A stretch of DNA of 34,746 nt from a beta proteobacterium AAP65. GTDB lineage: Bacteria; Pseudomonadota; Gammaproteobacteria; Burkholderiales; Burkholderiaceae_C. The stretch's first letter is position 1. Each line of letters starts with the position of its first letter. Below, piece by piece: positions 1 through 9,337 of this stretch. The notes below the pieces were generated by a model. The model worked only from the letters and a program-made list of their open reading frames with translations. It did no database searches and was not told where the DNA came from. A program made the translations under genes and the position numbers. Where the stretch lies: positions 1 through 34,746 of the forward strand of contig LJHW01000067.1 of the NCBI GenBank assembly GCA_001295865.1. Direction: 5' to 3'.

Positions 1-294
1 CCCCTGGCCCCGCCACTGCGCCTGCAGGCGGGCGAGGCGGCCGCGCCGCTGCACGCGGTGGCGCGTTTCCATGCGCGCGGTTGGGCCCAGGGCCTGGCTG
101 AACCGATTGAAGCGCCGGGGGCTGCGGCCGTGCCCGAGGCCAGCACCCCGGTGCAGAGCCTGGAAGCGCTGACCAGCGCCGCCGTGCACCAGGCCCTGGC
201 CCAGGCTGGCGGCAACGTCACGCAGGCCGCGCGGCTGCTGGGCATCAGCCGCAGCACGCTCTACCGCAAGCTGCGCGACACACCGGCTGTTTGA
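1..294 (+). CDS. C-terminal end of a Fis-type (sigma-54-dependent) transcriptional activator, partial
   Basis: The frame is open from the first base, so the gene begins upstream; 97 codons are visible. The last 40 or so residues form a Fis-type helix-turn-helix: a helix with AVHQALAQAGGN, the turn VTQAARLLGIS, and the recognition helix RSTLYRKL. This C-terminal domain is typical of NtrC/AcoR-family enhancer-binding proteins, where it binds upstream DNA while a central AAA+ domain contacts sigma-54 polymerase. The AAA+ and sensory domains are outside the window, so the family is inferred from the tail alone. The Ala/Pro-rich stretch before the helix is probably an interdomain linker. The stop codon abuts the stop of the convergent DUF2807 gene with no spacer. 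The regulated genes cannot be told from here. Confidence 0.8.
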   Translation, partial: PLAPPLRLQAGEAAAPLHAVARFHARGWAQGLAEPIEAPGAAAVPEASTPVQSLEALTSAAVHQALAQAGGNVTQAARLLGISRSTLYRKLRDTPAV

Positions 295-1089
295 TCAGGG
301 CGGCGTTTTGGCGCCGCGGGCGTTCAAGCGGGCGATGCCCGAGGTGTTGCGCTGCACCACAGGGCTGCCGTAGTAATCCACCGTGCCCACGCCCGACACC
401 GTGACGGCCAGCTCCTGCACCGCCCACACCTTCACGTCGGCCAGGCCGCTGACCCGCACGCGGGCCCGCTGGGCCATCAGCTCGGCGCCGCGGAAATCGC
501 TGCGGCCCGAGACACGCACCTCCAGCTGATCCACCTGGCCGGCCATCTGCCCGTCGCCCGAGCCCGAGACGTGGAAGTTCAGCTGCTCGGCCTTGAGCTG
601 GTCGAAACGCGCCAGGCCCGAGCCCGAGATGCTGATCTGCAGCCGCCCCAGCGCCACCGGCAGCGTGGCCAGCAGGTCGGCAGCGCCCGAGATGTTCACG
701 CGCTTCAGATCGCGCGCGGTGACGTTGACGTTGATGCGGCGCGTGTTCCAGAACTTCCAGCTGCCGGCCGGGCGGATGTAGAGCTGGCCGCTGCGCACTT
801 CCAGCGTCAGCGCCTTCTGCGTCGCTTCGTCGCCTTCGACAAACACGCTTTCGCTCTCGCCCTGGCGGAAGCGCACGTGCGCGGCACCGCTGATCTCGAT
901 GGTGTCGAACTCGCCGGGCGCGTAGCTGCGGCCCTCGACGGCGGGCGGCTCGGGCGGCTGTGCCGGCAGGGCGGGCGCGGCAGGTGCTGCCGATGCCGGC
1001 GGCGCCACGGGCACGGGTTGGGCCCAGGCCGGCAGCTGCACCAGCAGCAGCGGGCCCAGCAGGCAAACCGCAAGGCGGTGCGTGTTCAT
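295..1089 (-). CDS. Exported DUF2807 (head GIN domain) protein
   Basis: A 264-residue protein. It has an N-terminal signal peptide (MNTHRLAVC followed by a Leu-rich core, likely cleavage near AWAQ at about residue 24), then a Pro/Ala-rich linker to about residue 50. The remainder has the repeating beta pattern of DUF2807: successive short motifs such as ISGAADL, ISGSGLA, VSGSGDG, VSGRSDF, VSGLADV and VSGVGTV recur every 18-22 residues, as expected for a right-handed beta-solenoid. No catalytic residues are evident. The family is usually periplasmic or surface-exposed and of unknown function. The start was set at the ATG preceding the signal peptide; it overlaps the TGA of the LytTR regulator gene by four bases, so the two are probably translationally coupled. 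An upstream in-frame ATG would destroy the signal peptide. Confidence 0.88.
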   Translation of the reverse strand: MNTHRLAVCLLGPLLLVQLPAWAQPVPVAPPASAAPAAPALPAQPPEPPAVEGRSYAPGEFDTIEISGAAHVRFRQGESESVFVEGDEATQKALTLEVRSGQLYIRPAGSWKFWNTRRINVNVTARDLKRVNISGAADLLATLPVALGRLQISISGSGLARFDQLKAEQLNFHVSGSGDGQMAGQVDQLEVRVSGRSDFRGAELMAQRARVRVSGLADVKVWAVQELAVTVSGVGTVDYYGSPVVQRNTSGIARLNARGAKTPP

Positions 1090-1856
1090 ATCGAATCGGC
1101 CCTCAGTTGTTTGCTCACCTCGCGGCTGGCGGTGACGCGGGTGCCATCGCGCAGCTGCACGATGAACTGCGAGCTCTCGTCGGGCGTCATGGTCTCGACG
1201 AAATCGAGGTTCACGATGCACGAACGGTTCACCTTCAGGAAGCGGCTGGCGTCCAGGCGCTTCTCGAAGCTGGTGATGGGCAGCCGCACCAGGTAGCTCC
1301 GGCCCTTGCTGGTGATGGCGGTGTACTTGGTGTCGGAGCGCAGGTGCTCGATGGCGTCGACATGCAGCGGAAAGATCTTGCCCTGGTCGCGCACCAACAC
1401 GCGCGTGAGTGGCTCGTTGCTGCCGGGCTCGGCGGCCTGGGCCGCGTCTTCCACGGGCGGCACGTCGCCGCCGCCGAGCAGGCCGATGGCGTGCTCCACC
1501 GCCTCGACAAATCGCTCGTGCGCGAAGGGCTTGAGCAGGTAGTCCACCGCGTGCAGCTCGAAGGCCGCGAGCGCGTGTTCGTCGTAGGCGGTGGTGAAGA
1601 TGACGGCGGGCATCGCGGTGCGTTCGGTGCCGCGTTCGGCCGACAGCGCGCGCAGCACCTGCAGGCCGGTGAGGCCGGGCATCTGGATGTCCATCAGCAC
1701 CAGCGCGGGCGCGTGCTCGCGGATGCCGGCCAGCGCGCTGTCACCATCGGCACAGCAGGCCACCAGCTCCAGCTGCGGCAGCGCGCGCACCCAGTCGGCT
1801 AGGCCCTCGCGGGCCAGCGGTTCGTCTTCGGCGATGAGGGTCTTGTGACGTTTCAT
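1086..1856 (-). CDS. LytTR-family response regulator (LytR/AlgR type)
   Basis: A 256-residue response regulator. The receiver domain (about residues 5-125) has the acidic pair at E10/D11, the phospho-acceptor D56 in LVLMDIQMP, a TTA switch region and a KPF lysine motif. The C-terminal LytTR DNA-binding domain (about 150-255) shows the signature RFLKVNRSCIVNL. Such regulators bind paired direct-repeat sites as dimers. The gene lies 35 bases after the sensor kinase gene and overlaps the DUF2807 gene by four bases, so kinase, regulator and output protein look like one operon. The kinase-regulator pairing is the standard LytS/LytR arrangement. Target promoters cannot be assigned from this window. 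Confidence 0.93.
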   Translation of the reverse strand: MKRHKTLIAEDEPLAREGLADWVRALPQLELVACCADGDSALAGIREHAPALVLMDIQMPGLTGLQVLRALSAERGTERTAMPAVIFTTAYDEHALAAFELHAVDYLLKPFAHERFVEAVEHAIGLLGGGDVPPVEDAAQAAEPGSNEPLTRVLVRDQGKIFPLHVDAIEHLRSDTKYTAITSKGRSYLVRLPITSFEKRLDASRFLKVNRSCIVNLDFVETMTPDESSQFIVQLRDGTRVTASREVSKQLRADSI

Positions 1857-1891
1857 CGGTCAGGGTCTTCGTGGAAGGAGCAGCGGCCGCT

Positions 1892-3070
<1,179 letters not shown>

Positions 3071-3390
3071 GCTAGGCCCGGGCGCACCCCGCCCGGGTGC
3101 CGAGGTGACGAACTGCGGCCGCGGCGCCGCGAAGTGCCGCCCTGCCGCCAAGGCGCTGGAACCCCTCGCCGCCGCACGGTTGCACCAAAACGCGACAGTC
3201 GGCAGCGGGGCCCGGCCCGAATGGCGCATCCAACCGGGCCCAGAACGCCCGCAGCTACGGGAAAGTTCCTAGGTGTTTGCGGCAGCGCGCCAAAGCGGGC
3301 GCGGCTGCCTAGCATGCGCCGTTCTCAGCTTGTTTCTGCTGTGCATGCGGGCGCTGCCGGCGCCACGCCAACAACCTCGAAGGAGACTCC
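3071..3390. promoter_or_regulatory. Divergent intergenic region between the lytS-type kinase and the coxSLM genes
   Basis: About 320 bases without a supportable gene. It must hold promoters for the kinase operon and the cox genes. No clear -35/-10 pair or sigma-54 element is visible. The only marked structure is an imperfect hairpin at 3281-3309. A good ribosome-binding site, AAGGAG at 3380-3385, sits five bases before the coxS ATG. Confidence 0.5.
3281..3309 (+). other. Hairpin in the leader upstream of coxS
   Basis: GGCAGC at 3281-3286 pairs with GCTGCC at 3304-3309, and GCGCC at 3287-3291 pairs with GGCGC at 3298-3302, leaving one bulged G (3303) and a loop of six bases. No T-run follows, so it is not a typical terminator. 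It could be a leader structure or a protein-binding inverted repeat; no function is shown. Confidence 0.4.
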
Positions 3391-3867
3391 ATGCCCACCA
3401 TCACCCTGAAGGTCAACGGCAGCGCGGTGTCGCGCGATGTGGCGCCGCAGACCTTGCTGGTCGAATTCATCCGCGAAGGCCTGCGCCTGACCGGCACCCA
3501 CCAGGGCTGCGACACCGGCCAGTGCGGCGCCTGCACGGTGCACCTGAACGGCCGCGCGGTGAAAGCCTGCTCGGTGCTGGCCGTTTCGGCCGCCGGCATG
3601 GAACTCACCACCATCGAGGGCCTGGCCGATGCCGACGGCACCATGCACCCCATGCAGACCGCCTTCAACCAGTGCCACGGCCTGCAGTGCGGTTTCTGCA
3701 CTCCCGGCATGGTGATGAGCGCGGTGGACCTGGTGAAGCACCACGACCACAGCAGCGAAGCCAAGATCCGCGAAGGCCTGGAAGGCAACCTCTGCCGTTG
3801 CACCGGCTACCAGAACATCGTCAAGGCCGTGCAGCAGGGTGCTGCCGCCATGACCACCACCGCCTGA
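3391..3867 (+). CDS. coxS: Molybdenum hydroxylase small subunit, 2x[2Fe-2S] (CoxS type)
   Basis: A 158-residue iron-sulfur subunit of a CO dehydrogenase/xanthine oxidase-family enzyme. The N-terminal plant-type ferredoxin domain binds one cluster through C40, C45, C48 (in GCDTGQCGAC) and C60. The C-terminal four-helix domain binds the second through C100, C103 (CGFCTPGM), C135 and C137 (NLCRCTGYQNI). It passes electrons from the molybdenum site of the large subunit to the FAD subunit. Length and all eight cysteines fit the family. AAGGAG five bases upstream supports the start. It opens a coxS-coxL-coxM operon, the order usual for form II enzymes, and coxL follows after 16 bases. The cox symbol denotes the family; CO need not be the substrate. 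Confidence 0.95.
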   Translation: MPTITLKVNGSAVSRDVAPQTLLVEFIREGLRLTGTHQGCDTGQCGACTVHLNGRAVKACSVLAVSAAGMELTTIEGLADADGTMHPMQTAFNQCHGLQCGFCTPGMVMSAVDLVKHHDHSSEAKIREGLEGNLCRCTGYQNIVKAVQQGAAAMTTTA

Positions 3868-3883
3868 GCCCGGAGACACACGC

Positions 3884-6235
3884 ATGAACGCAAGACAAGG
3901 TTTCATCGGCCAGAGCGTGGTCCGTCGTGAAGACGGGCGTTTCCTCACCGGCCGCGGCCAGTACACCGACGACATCACGCTGCAGGGCCAGACCTACGGC
4001 GTCTTCCTGCGCAGCCCGCACGCGCACGCCACGATCAAGAGCCTGGACACCAGCGCCGCGGCCCAGGCGCCGGGCGTGCTGGGCATCTTCACGGGCGAGC
4101 ACTTCAAGGCCGTGGGCGGCCTGCCCTGCGGCTGGCTGATCAACAACATCGACGGCACGCCGATGAAGGAGCCCAAGCACCCGGTGCTGGCCGATGGCAA
4201 GGTGCGTTATGTCGGTGACCGCGTGGCCCTCGTCGTGGCCGAAACGCAGGCCCAGGCCGAAGCGGCGATGGCGCTGATCGAGGTCGACTACGACGTGCTG
4301 CCGGCCTACATCGACATGGCCCAGCCCGCCGCGGCCGCCGCCGCGCTGCACGCCGAGGCGCCCGACAACCGCTGCTACCAGTGGCACATCGGCGACGCCG
4401 TCGGCACCGAAGAAGCGCTGAAAAACGCGGCGCACGTGGTGACCCTGAGCTTCCGCAACAACCGCCTCGTGCCCAACGCCATCGAGCCGCGTGCCGCCAA
4501 CGCCAGCTACAACCCGAGCAGCGAGGAGTACACGCTCTACGTCAGCAACCAGAACCCGCACGTCGAGCGGCTGCTGATGTGCGCCTTCGTGCTGGGCATC
4601 CCCGAGCACAAGATGCGCGTGGTCGCGCCCGACGTGGGCGGCGGCTTCGGCAGCAAGATCTTCCTGTACGGCGAAGAGACGGCGCTGGTGTGGGCCAGCA
4701 AGCAGATCAAGCGCCCCATCAAGTGGACGGCCAGCCGTTCCGAGGCCTTCCTGTCCGACGCCCACGGCCGCGACCACCTCACCACCGCCAAGCTCGCGCT
4801 GGACAAGGACTACAAGTTCATCGGCTTCAAGATCGACACCACGGCCAACCTGGGCGCCTACCTGTCGACCTTCGCTTCGGCGGTGCCCACCATCCTCTAC
4901 GCCACGCTGCTGGCCGGCCAATACGCCACGCCCAAGATCAGCTGCACGGTGACGGCGATGTTCACCAACACCGCGCCGGTGGACGCCTACCGCGGCGCTG
5001 GCCGCCCCGAGGCCACCTACACGGTGGAGCGCATCGTCGAGACCGCCGCGCGTGAACTCGGCATCGACCCGGGCGAGCTGCGCCGCAAGAACTTCATCCG
5101 CAGCTTCCCGTATGCCACGCCCGTGGGCCTGACCTACGACATCGGCGACTACGACGCCACGATGAACCGCGCCGAAGAGCTGGCCGATGTGCAAGGCTTC
5201 GCGGCGCGCAAGGCGGCGAGCGAGGCCAAGGGCTTGAAGCGCGGCATCGGCTACAGCGCCTACATCGAGGCCTGCGGCATCGCGCCGTCTTCGGTGGCGG
5301 GTGCCCTGGGCGCCCGTGCGGGCTTGTTCGAAGCCGGCGAGGTGCGTGTGCACCCCACCGGCAAGGTGACGGTGTTCACCGGCAGCCACAGCCACGGCCA
5401 GGGCCACGAGACCACCTTCGCGCAGGTGGTGGCCGACAAGCTGGGCATCCCGCTGGAAGACGTGAACATCGAGCACGGCGACACCGGCAAGGTGCTCTTC
5501 GGCATGGGCACCTACGGTTCACGTTCACTCGCGGTCGGTGGCACCGCCATCGTCAAGGCGCTGGACAAGGTCATCGCCAAGGGCAAGAAGATCGCCGCCC
5601 ACCTGATGGAAGCGGCCGACACCGACGTGGTCTTCGAGAACGGCGTGTTCAAGGTGGAAGGCACCGACAAGAGCGTGCCCTTCGCCAGCGTGTCGCTCAC
5701 GGCCTACGTGCCGCACAACTTCCCGCACGACAAGCTGGAGCCGGGCCTCAACGAAAACGCCTTCTACGACCCGAGCAACTTCACCTACCCCGCCGGCACC
5801 TACATCTGCGAGGTGGAGGTCGACCCCGCCACCGGCGTGGTGCGCGTGGACCGCTTCACCGCGTGTGACGACTTCGGCAACGTCATCAACCCGATGATCG
5901 TCGAGGGCCAGGTGCACGGCGGGCTGGCGCAGGGCATCGGCCAGGCGCTGCGCGAAGACTGCGTCTACGACCCCGAAAGCGGCCAGCTGCTTACCGGCAG
6001 CTACATGGACTACGCCATGCCGCGCGCCGACGATTTCTGCCAGTTCACGGTGGAAACCGTGAAAGGCACGCCCTGCACGCACAACCCGCTGGGCGTGAAG
6101 GGCTGCGGCGAGGCCGGCGCCATCGGCAGCCCGCCGGCGCTGATCAACGCCATCTGCCACGCCATCGGCGTGAAAGACGTGCCCATGCCGGCCAGCCCGC
6201 ACAATGTGTGGAAAGCCATCCAGGCCAGCCGCTGA
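3884..6235 (+). CDS. coxL: Molybdenum hydroxylase large subunit, form II CoxL type
   Basis: A 783-residue molybdopterin-binding catalytic subunit. It opens with the family pattern IGQSVVRREDGRFLTGRGQY, contains the glycine-rich DVGGGFGSK loop, and ends with GVKGCGEAG, in which E743 corresponds to the catalytic base of this enzyme family. The active-site loop reads AYRGAGR (368-374). True form I CO dehydrogenases have AYRCSFR with a cysteine binding copper, so this is a form II (OMP) enzyme and CO oxidation is doubtful. An aldehyde, purine or N-heterocycle substrate is equally possible. No signal peptide is visible, so it is probably cytoplasmic. Adjacent genes supply the FeS and FAD subunits and the CoxD/CoxE maturation pair. 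Confidence 0.93.
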   Translation: MNARQGFIGQSVVRREDGRFLTGRGQYTDDITLQGQTYGVFLRSPHAHATIKSLDTSAAAQAPGVLGIFTGEHFKAVGGLPCGWLINNIDGTPMKEPKHPVLADGKVRYVGDRVALVVAETQAQAEAAMALIEVDYDVLPAYIDMAQPAAAAAALHAEAPDNRCYQWHIGDAVGTEEALKNAAHVVTLSFRNNRLVPNAIEPRAANASYNPSSEEYTLYVSNQNPHVERLLMCAFVLGIPEHKMRVVAPDVGGGFGSKIFLYGEETALVWASKQIKRPIKWTASRSEAFLSDAHGRDHLTTAKLALDKDYKFIGFKIDTTANLGAYLSTFASAVPTILYATLLAGQYATPKISCTVTAMFTNTAPVDAYRGAGRPEATYTVERIVETAARELGIDPGELRRKNFIRSFPYATPVGLTYDIGDYDATMNRAEELADVQGFAARKAASEAKGLKRGIGYSAYIEACGIAPSSVAGALGARAGLFEAGEVRVHPTGKVTVFTGSHSHGQGHETTFAQVVADKLGIPLEDVNIEHGDTGKVLFGMGTYGSRSLAVGGTAIVKALDKVIAKGKKIAAHLMEAADTDVVFENGVFKVEGTDKSVPFASVSLTAYVPHNFPHDKLEPGLNENAFYDPSNFTYPAGTYICEVEVDPATGVVRVDRFTACDDFGNVINPMIVEGQVHGGLAQGIGQALREDCVYDPESGQLLTGSYMDYAMPRADDFCQFTVETVKGTPCTHNPLGVKGCGEAGAIGSPPALINAICHAIGVKDVPMPASPHNVWKAIQASR

Positions 6236-6251
6236 TCGAGGAGAAGACACC

Positions 6252-7037
6252 ATGCAAGCTTTCGCCTACAACACCCCCGGCAGCGTGGCCGATGCCGTCA
6301 AGGCCGCGGCCCTGGAAGACAGCAAGTACATCGCCGGCGGCCAGACGCTGCTGCAGTCGATGAAGCTCGGGCTGATCGCGCCTTCGGCACTGATCGACCT
6401 GGGCGCCATCGCCGAGATGAAGGGCATCTGCCGCGACGGCAACAACATCGTCATCGGCGCGGCCACCACACACGCCGAGGTGGCGGCCTCCAAAGACGTG
6501 CAGCAGGCCATCCCGGCCCTGGCCGAACTGGCCGGCCACATCGGCGACCGCCAGGTGCGCAACCGCGGCACGCTGGGCGGCAGCCTGGCCAACAACGACC
6601 CGGCGGCCTGCTACCCCGCGGCCGTGATGGGCCTGGGCGCCACGGTGCACACCAACCAGCGCAAGATCGCGGCCGACGACTTCTTCGTGGGCGTCTACAC
6701 CACGGCGCTCAACGAAGGCGAGGTCATCACCGGCGTGAGCTTCCCCATCCCCGAAAAAGCGGGCTGGCAGAAGTTCAAGCAGCCGGCCAGCCGCTTCAGC
6801 CTGGTGGGCGTGTTCACGGCCAAGACGGCCGGTGGCGTGCGCGTGGCCGTGACGGGCGCCGGTGCCAACGGCGTGTTCCGCGCGACGGGCCTGGAAGCGC
6901 TGCTGGCCGCGAACTACAGCGCCTCGGCCCTGGCGGGCGCTACCGTGTCGGCCGACGAGCTGAACAGCGACCTGCACGGCAGCGCCGAATACCGCGCCGC
7001 GCTGATCCCGGTGCTGGCGGCCCGCGCCGTCGGCTGA
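6252..7037 (+). CDS. coxM: Molybdenum hydroxylase FAD-binding medium subunit (CoxM type)
   Basis: A 261-residue FAD_binding_5/CO_deh_flav_C protein. The FAD-contact motifs AGGQTLL (about 32-38) and TLGGSLANNDP (about 111-121) are both present. The C-terminal domain from about residue 165 is of the CoxM type. It would accept electrons from the FeS subunit and pass them to a quinone, NAD or oxygen. The start is the ATG preceded by GAGGAG, 16 bases after the coxL stop; an in-frame ATG at 6204 lies inside coxL and is rejected. A strong hairpin follows the gene. This is the only FAD subunit gene in the window, although two coxSL pairs are present. Confidence 0.94.
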   Translation: MQAFAYNTPGSVADAVKAAALEDSKYIAGGQTLLQSMKLGLIAPSALIDLGAIAEMKGICRDGNNIVIGAATTHAEVAASKDVQQAIPALAELAGHIGDRQVRNRGTLGGSLANNDPAACYPAAVMGLGATVHTNQRKIAADDFFVGVYTTALNEGEVITGVSFPIPEKAGWQKFKQPASRFSLVGVFTAKTAGGVRVAVTGAGANGVFRATGLEALLAANYSASALAGATVSADELNSDLHGSAEYRAALIPVLAARAVG

Positions 7038-7054
7038 GGCGCCCCCAGCGCCGC

Positions 7055-7089
7055 GAACGCCGCACCACCGCGTGCGGCGTTCCTGTTTC
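7055..7089 (+). terminator. Hairpin terminator between coxM and coxD
   Basis: A perfect 11-base-pair stem (GAACGCCGCAC at 7055-7065 with GTGCGGCGTTC at 7072-7082) and a six-base loop, followed by CTGTTTCT. The stem is strong and the T-tract short, so partial termination after coxM is plausible. Confidence 0.65.
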
Positions 7090-7124
7090 TAGCCTGCCCC
7101 TTCCCGCTTTTTCGGACGCGCCCC

Positions 7125-8045
7125 TTGAGCACCACCGACCTGCCCACCAGCATCGACGACACCGCGGCGCGCCTGCTGGCGCTGGACTACGTGCCCGAGC
7201 GCGCGCTGGCCACCACCGTCTTCCTCTCGCTGAAGCTTCAGCGCCCGCTTTTCCTGGAAGGTGAACCCGGCACCGGCAAGACCGAGATCGCCAAGACGCT
7301 GGCGGCGATGCTGGGCCGGCCGCTCATCCGCCTGCAGTGCCACGAGGGGCTGGACCTGGCCGGCGCGGCCTACGAGTGGAACTACGCGCGGCAGATGCTG
7401 GAGATCCGCATGGCCGAAGGCACGGGCGCGCAGCGTGATGAACTCGCGCAGCAGCTCTTCAGCGACCGTTTCCTGATCCGCCGCGCGCTGCTGCAGGCCA
7501 TCGACCCGGCACAGCCCGTGCCGCCCGTCTTGCTGATCGACGAACTCGACCGCGCCGACGAGCCCTTCGAGGCTTTCCTGCTGGAAGTGCTGAGCGACTT
7601 CCAGATCACCATCCCCGAGTACGGGACGGTGAAGGCCGTGCAGCCGCCCATCGTGGTGCTGACCAGCAACCGCACCCGCGAGATCCACGATGCCGTGAAG
7701 CGGCGCTGCCTCTACCACTGGGTGGGCTTTCCGGACACGAAACGCGAGGCCGAGATCCTGGCGCGGCGCGTGCCCGGCGCGCCGCAGAAGCTTTCGGCCG
7801 AGATCGTGGCTTTCGTGCAGAAGCTGCGCGCGCTGGAGCTCTACAAGCTGCCCGGCATTGCCGAGACCATCGAGTGGACGCGCGCGCTGATGGAACTCGA
7901 CGCGCTGGTGCTCGACCCCGAGACCATCAACCACACCTTGGGCGTGCTGCTGAAGTACCAGGACGACATCGCCAAGGTGCAGGGCAGCGAAGCCGGGCGC
8001 CTGCTGGCGCAGATCCGCAGCGAAGCGCCGCCTTCGCAAGGCTGA
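7125..8045 (+). CDS. coxD: MoxR-family AAA+ ATPase (CoxD)
   Basis: A 306-residue AAA+ ATPase. Walker A is GEPGTGKT (46-53), Walker B is LLIDELDRAD, and an EVLSDFQITIPEYG segment and sensor region TSNRTREIHDAV follow, as in MoxR/CoxD proteins. CoxD works with a VWA protein as a chaperone for maturation of the molybdenum active site in CO dehydrogenase. Here coxE follows after seven bases, confirming the pair. The start is the TTG at 7125, since no in-frame ATG lies before the conserved core. The gene sits about 90 bases after coxM behind a strong hairpin, so it may be expressed at a lower level than the structural genes or from its own promoter. Confidence 0.92.
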   Translation: MSTTDLPTSIDDTAARLLALDYVPERALATTVFLSLKLQRPLFLEGEPGTGKTEIAKTLAAMLGRPLIRLQCHEGLDLAGAAYEWNYARQMLEIRMAEGTGAQRDELAQQLFSDRFLIRRALLQAIDPAQPVPPVLLIDELDRADEPFEAFLLEVLSDFQITIPEYGTVKAVQPPIVVLTSNRTREIHDAVKRRCLYHWVGFPDTKREAEILARRVPGAPQKLSAEIVAFVQKLRALELYKLPGIAETIEWTRALMELDALVLDPETINHTLGVLLKYQDDIAKVQGSEAGRLLAQIRSEAPPSQG

Positions 8046-8052
8046 GCCGCCG

Positions 8053-9324
8053 ATGTTCGGCGCCCGCCACGCCCCCCTTCTTGGCACTGATGGCGGCCTG
8101 CCGGAACTGCCGGGCCGCCTGGCCGAAAACGTGATGCACTTCGGCCGCGTGCTGCGCACCGCCGGCATGCCGGTGCCCACCGACCGCATCCAGCTCGCGC
8201 TGAACGCGCTGCAGGTGGGCGGGCTGGAAAGCCGCACCGATTTCCACGCCACGCTGATGGCCTGCCTGCTCGACCGCATCGAACACCGCGAGCTCTTCGA
8301 CCAGGCCTTCACGCTCTTCTGGCGCGACCCCGACATCACCGGCCGCATGATGGCCATGCTGCTGCCGCGCGTGCAGACCAAGACCGAGCAGCCCTCGGTG
8401 CCCGAGAACCGGCGCCTGGGCGAGGCCCTCTTCCCGCACCAGCCCAACCAACCGAACCCGCCCCCGCCGCCCGAGAAGATCGAGGTCGACGCCACGCTCA
8501 CCTGGAACGAGCGCGAGCTGTTGCAGAAGGCCGATTTCGAGACCATGACGGCCGACGAGTGGCGTGCCGCGCAGCGCCTGCTGCGGCAGATGGCGCCGCT
8601 CTTCGAGCCCATCACGACACGCCGCACCGAACGCGCCAGCGGCCCCGGCGCCGGCGCGCGCGTGGACGGCCGCGCCACGCTGCAGGCGCTGGCGCGCACC
8701 GGCGGCGAACTGCTGCAGCTGCGCTGGCGCCGCCCGCGTGTGCAGCCGGCGCCGCTGGTGGTGCTGGCCGACATCTCGGGCAGCATGAGCCGCTACTCGC
8801 GCATGCTGCTGCACTTCACGCACGCGCTGGGCCATGCCGATGCGCGCGTGGAGAGCTTCGTCTTCGGCACGCGCCTCACGCGCACCACGCGCGCGCTGCG
8901 CCAGCGCGACCCCGATCTCGCCGTCTCCCGCGTGGTGCAGGCGGTGCAGGACTGGTCGGGCGGCACCCGCATCAGCGCCTGCCTGCACCAGTTCAACCAG
9001 CACTGGGCGCGGCGCGTGTTGAGCGGCCGTGCCACCGTGCTGCTGATCAGCGACGGCCTGGAACACGGCACCCCCGACGACCCGCGCTGCGAGACGCTGC
9101 GCTTCGAGATGGAGCGCCTGCACAAGAGCTGCCGGCGGCTGATCTGGCTGAACCCGCTCTTGCGCTTCGAGCAGTTCCAGCCGCGCGCGGCGGGCATCCG
9201 CGCGATGCTGCCTTCGGTGGACGAGTTTTTGCCCGCGCACAACCTGCAGAGCCTGGCCGAGCTGGCGCAGGTGCTGGCCGGCGCGGGCCGGCCGCGGCCC
9301 CTGCGGCCGCAGCAGCCCGGCTGA
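8053..9324 (+). CDS. coxE: VWA-domain maturation protein (CoxE)
   Basis: A 423-residue protein of the CoxE/VWA_CoxE family. The C-terminal von Willebrand A domain has a complete MIDAS metal site, LADISGSMS, with D240, S242 and S244, and later aspartates in SDGLEHG. The N-terminal half is helical and Arg/Glu-rich with a Pro-rich segment (about 133-140). Together with the AAA+ protein encoded directly upstream it should form a maturation complex for one or both molybdenum hydroxylases here. It ends 13 bases from the stop of the convergent second coxL. The other accessory genes coxF, coxG and coxI are not in the window. Confidence 0.92.
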   Translation: MFGARHAPLLGTDGGLPELPGRLAENVMHFGRVLRTAGMPVPTDRIQLALNALQVGGLESRTDFHATLMACLLDRIEHRELFDQAFTLFWRDPDITGRMMAMLLPRVQTKTEQPSVPENRRLGEALFPHQPNQPNPPPPPEKIEVDATLTWNERELLQKADFETMTADEWRAAQRLLRQMAPLFEPITTRRTERASGPGAGARVDGRATLQALARTGGELLQLRWRRPRVQPAPLVVLADISGSMSRYSRMLLHFTHALGHADARVESFVFGTRLTRTTRALRQRDPDLAVSRVVQAVQDWSGGTRISACLHQFNQHWARRVLSGRATVLLISDGLEHGTPDDPRCETLRFEMERLHKSCRRLIWLNPLLRFEQFQPRAAGIRAMLPSVDEFLPAHNLQSLAELAQVLAGAGRPRPLRPQQPG

Positions 9325-9337
9325 ACCCCGCTGCGCT

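Noticed and set aside
3071..3229. N-terminal extension of the LytS-type kinase to an ATG at 3229.
   Set aside because: The extra 53 residues are low-complexity Arg/Ala/Pro sequence with no family similarity, and the membrane sensor begins only after the downstream ATG codons.
3391..9324. Annotation as an energy-conserving form I CO dehydrogenase operon.
   Set aside because: The copper-binding Cys loop AYRCSFR is absent; the loop is AYRGAGR, and the gene order is SLM rather than MSL.
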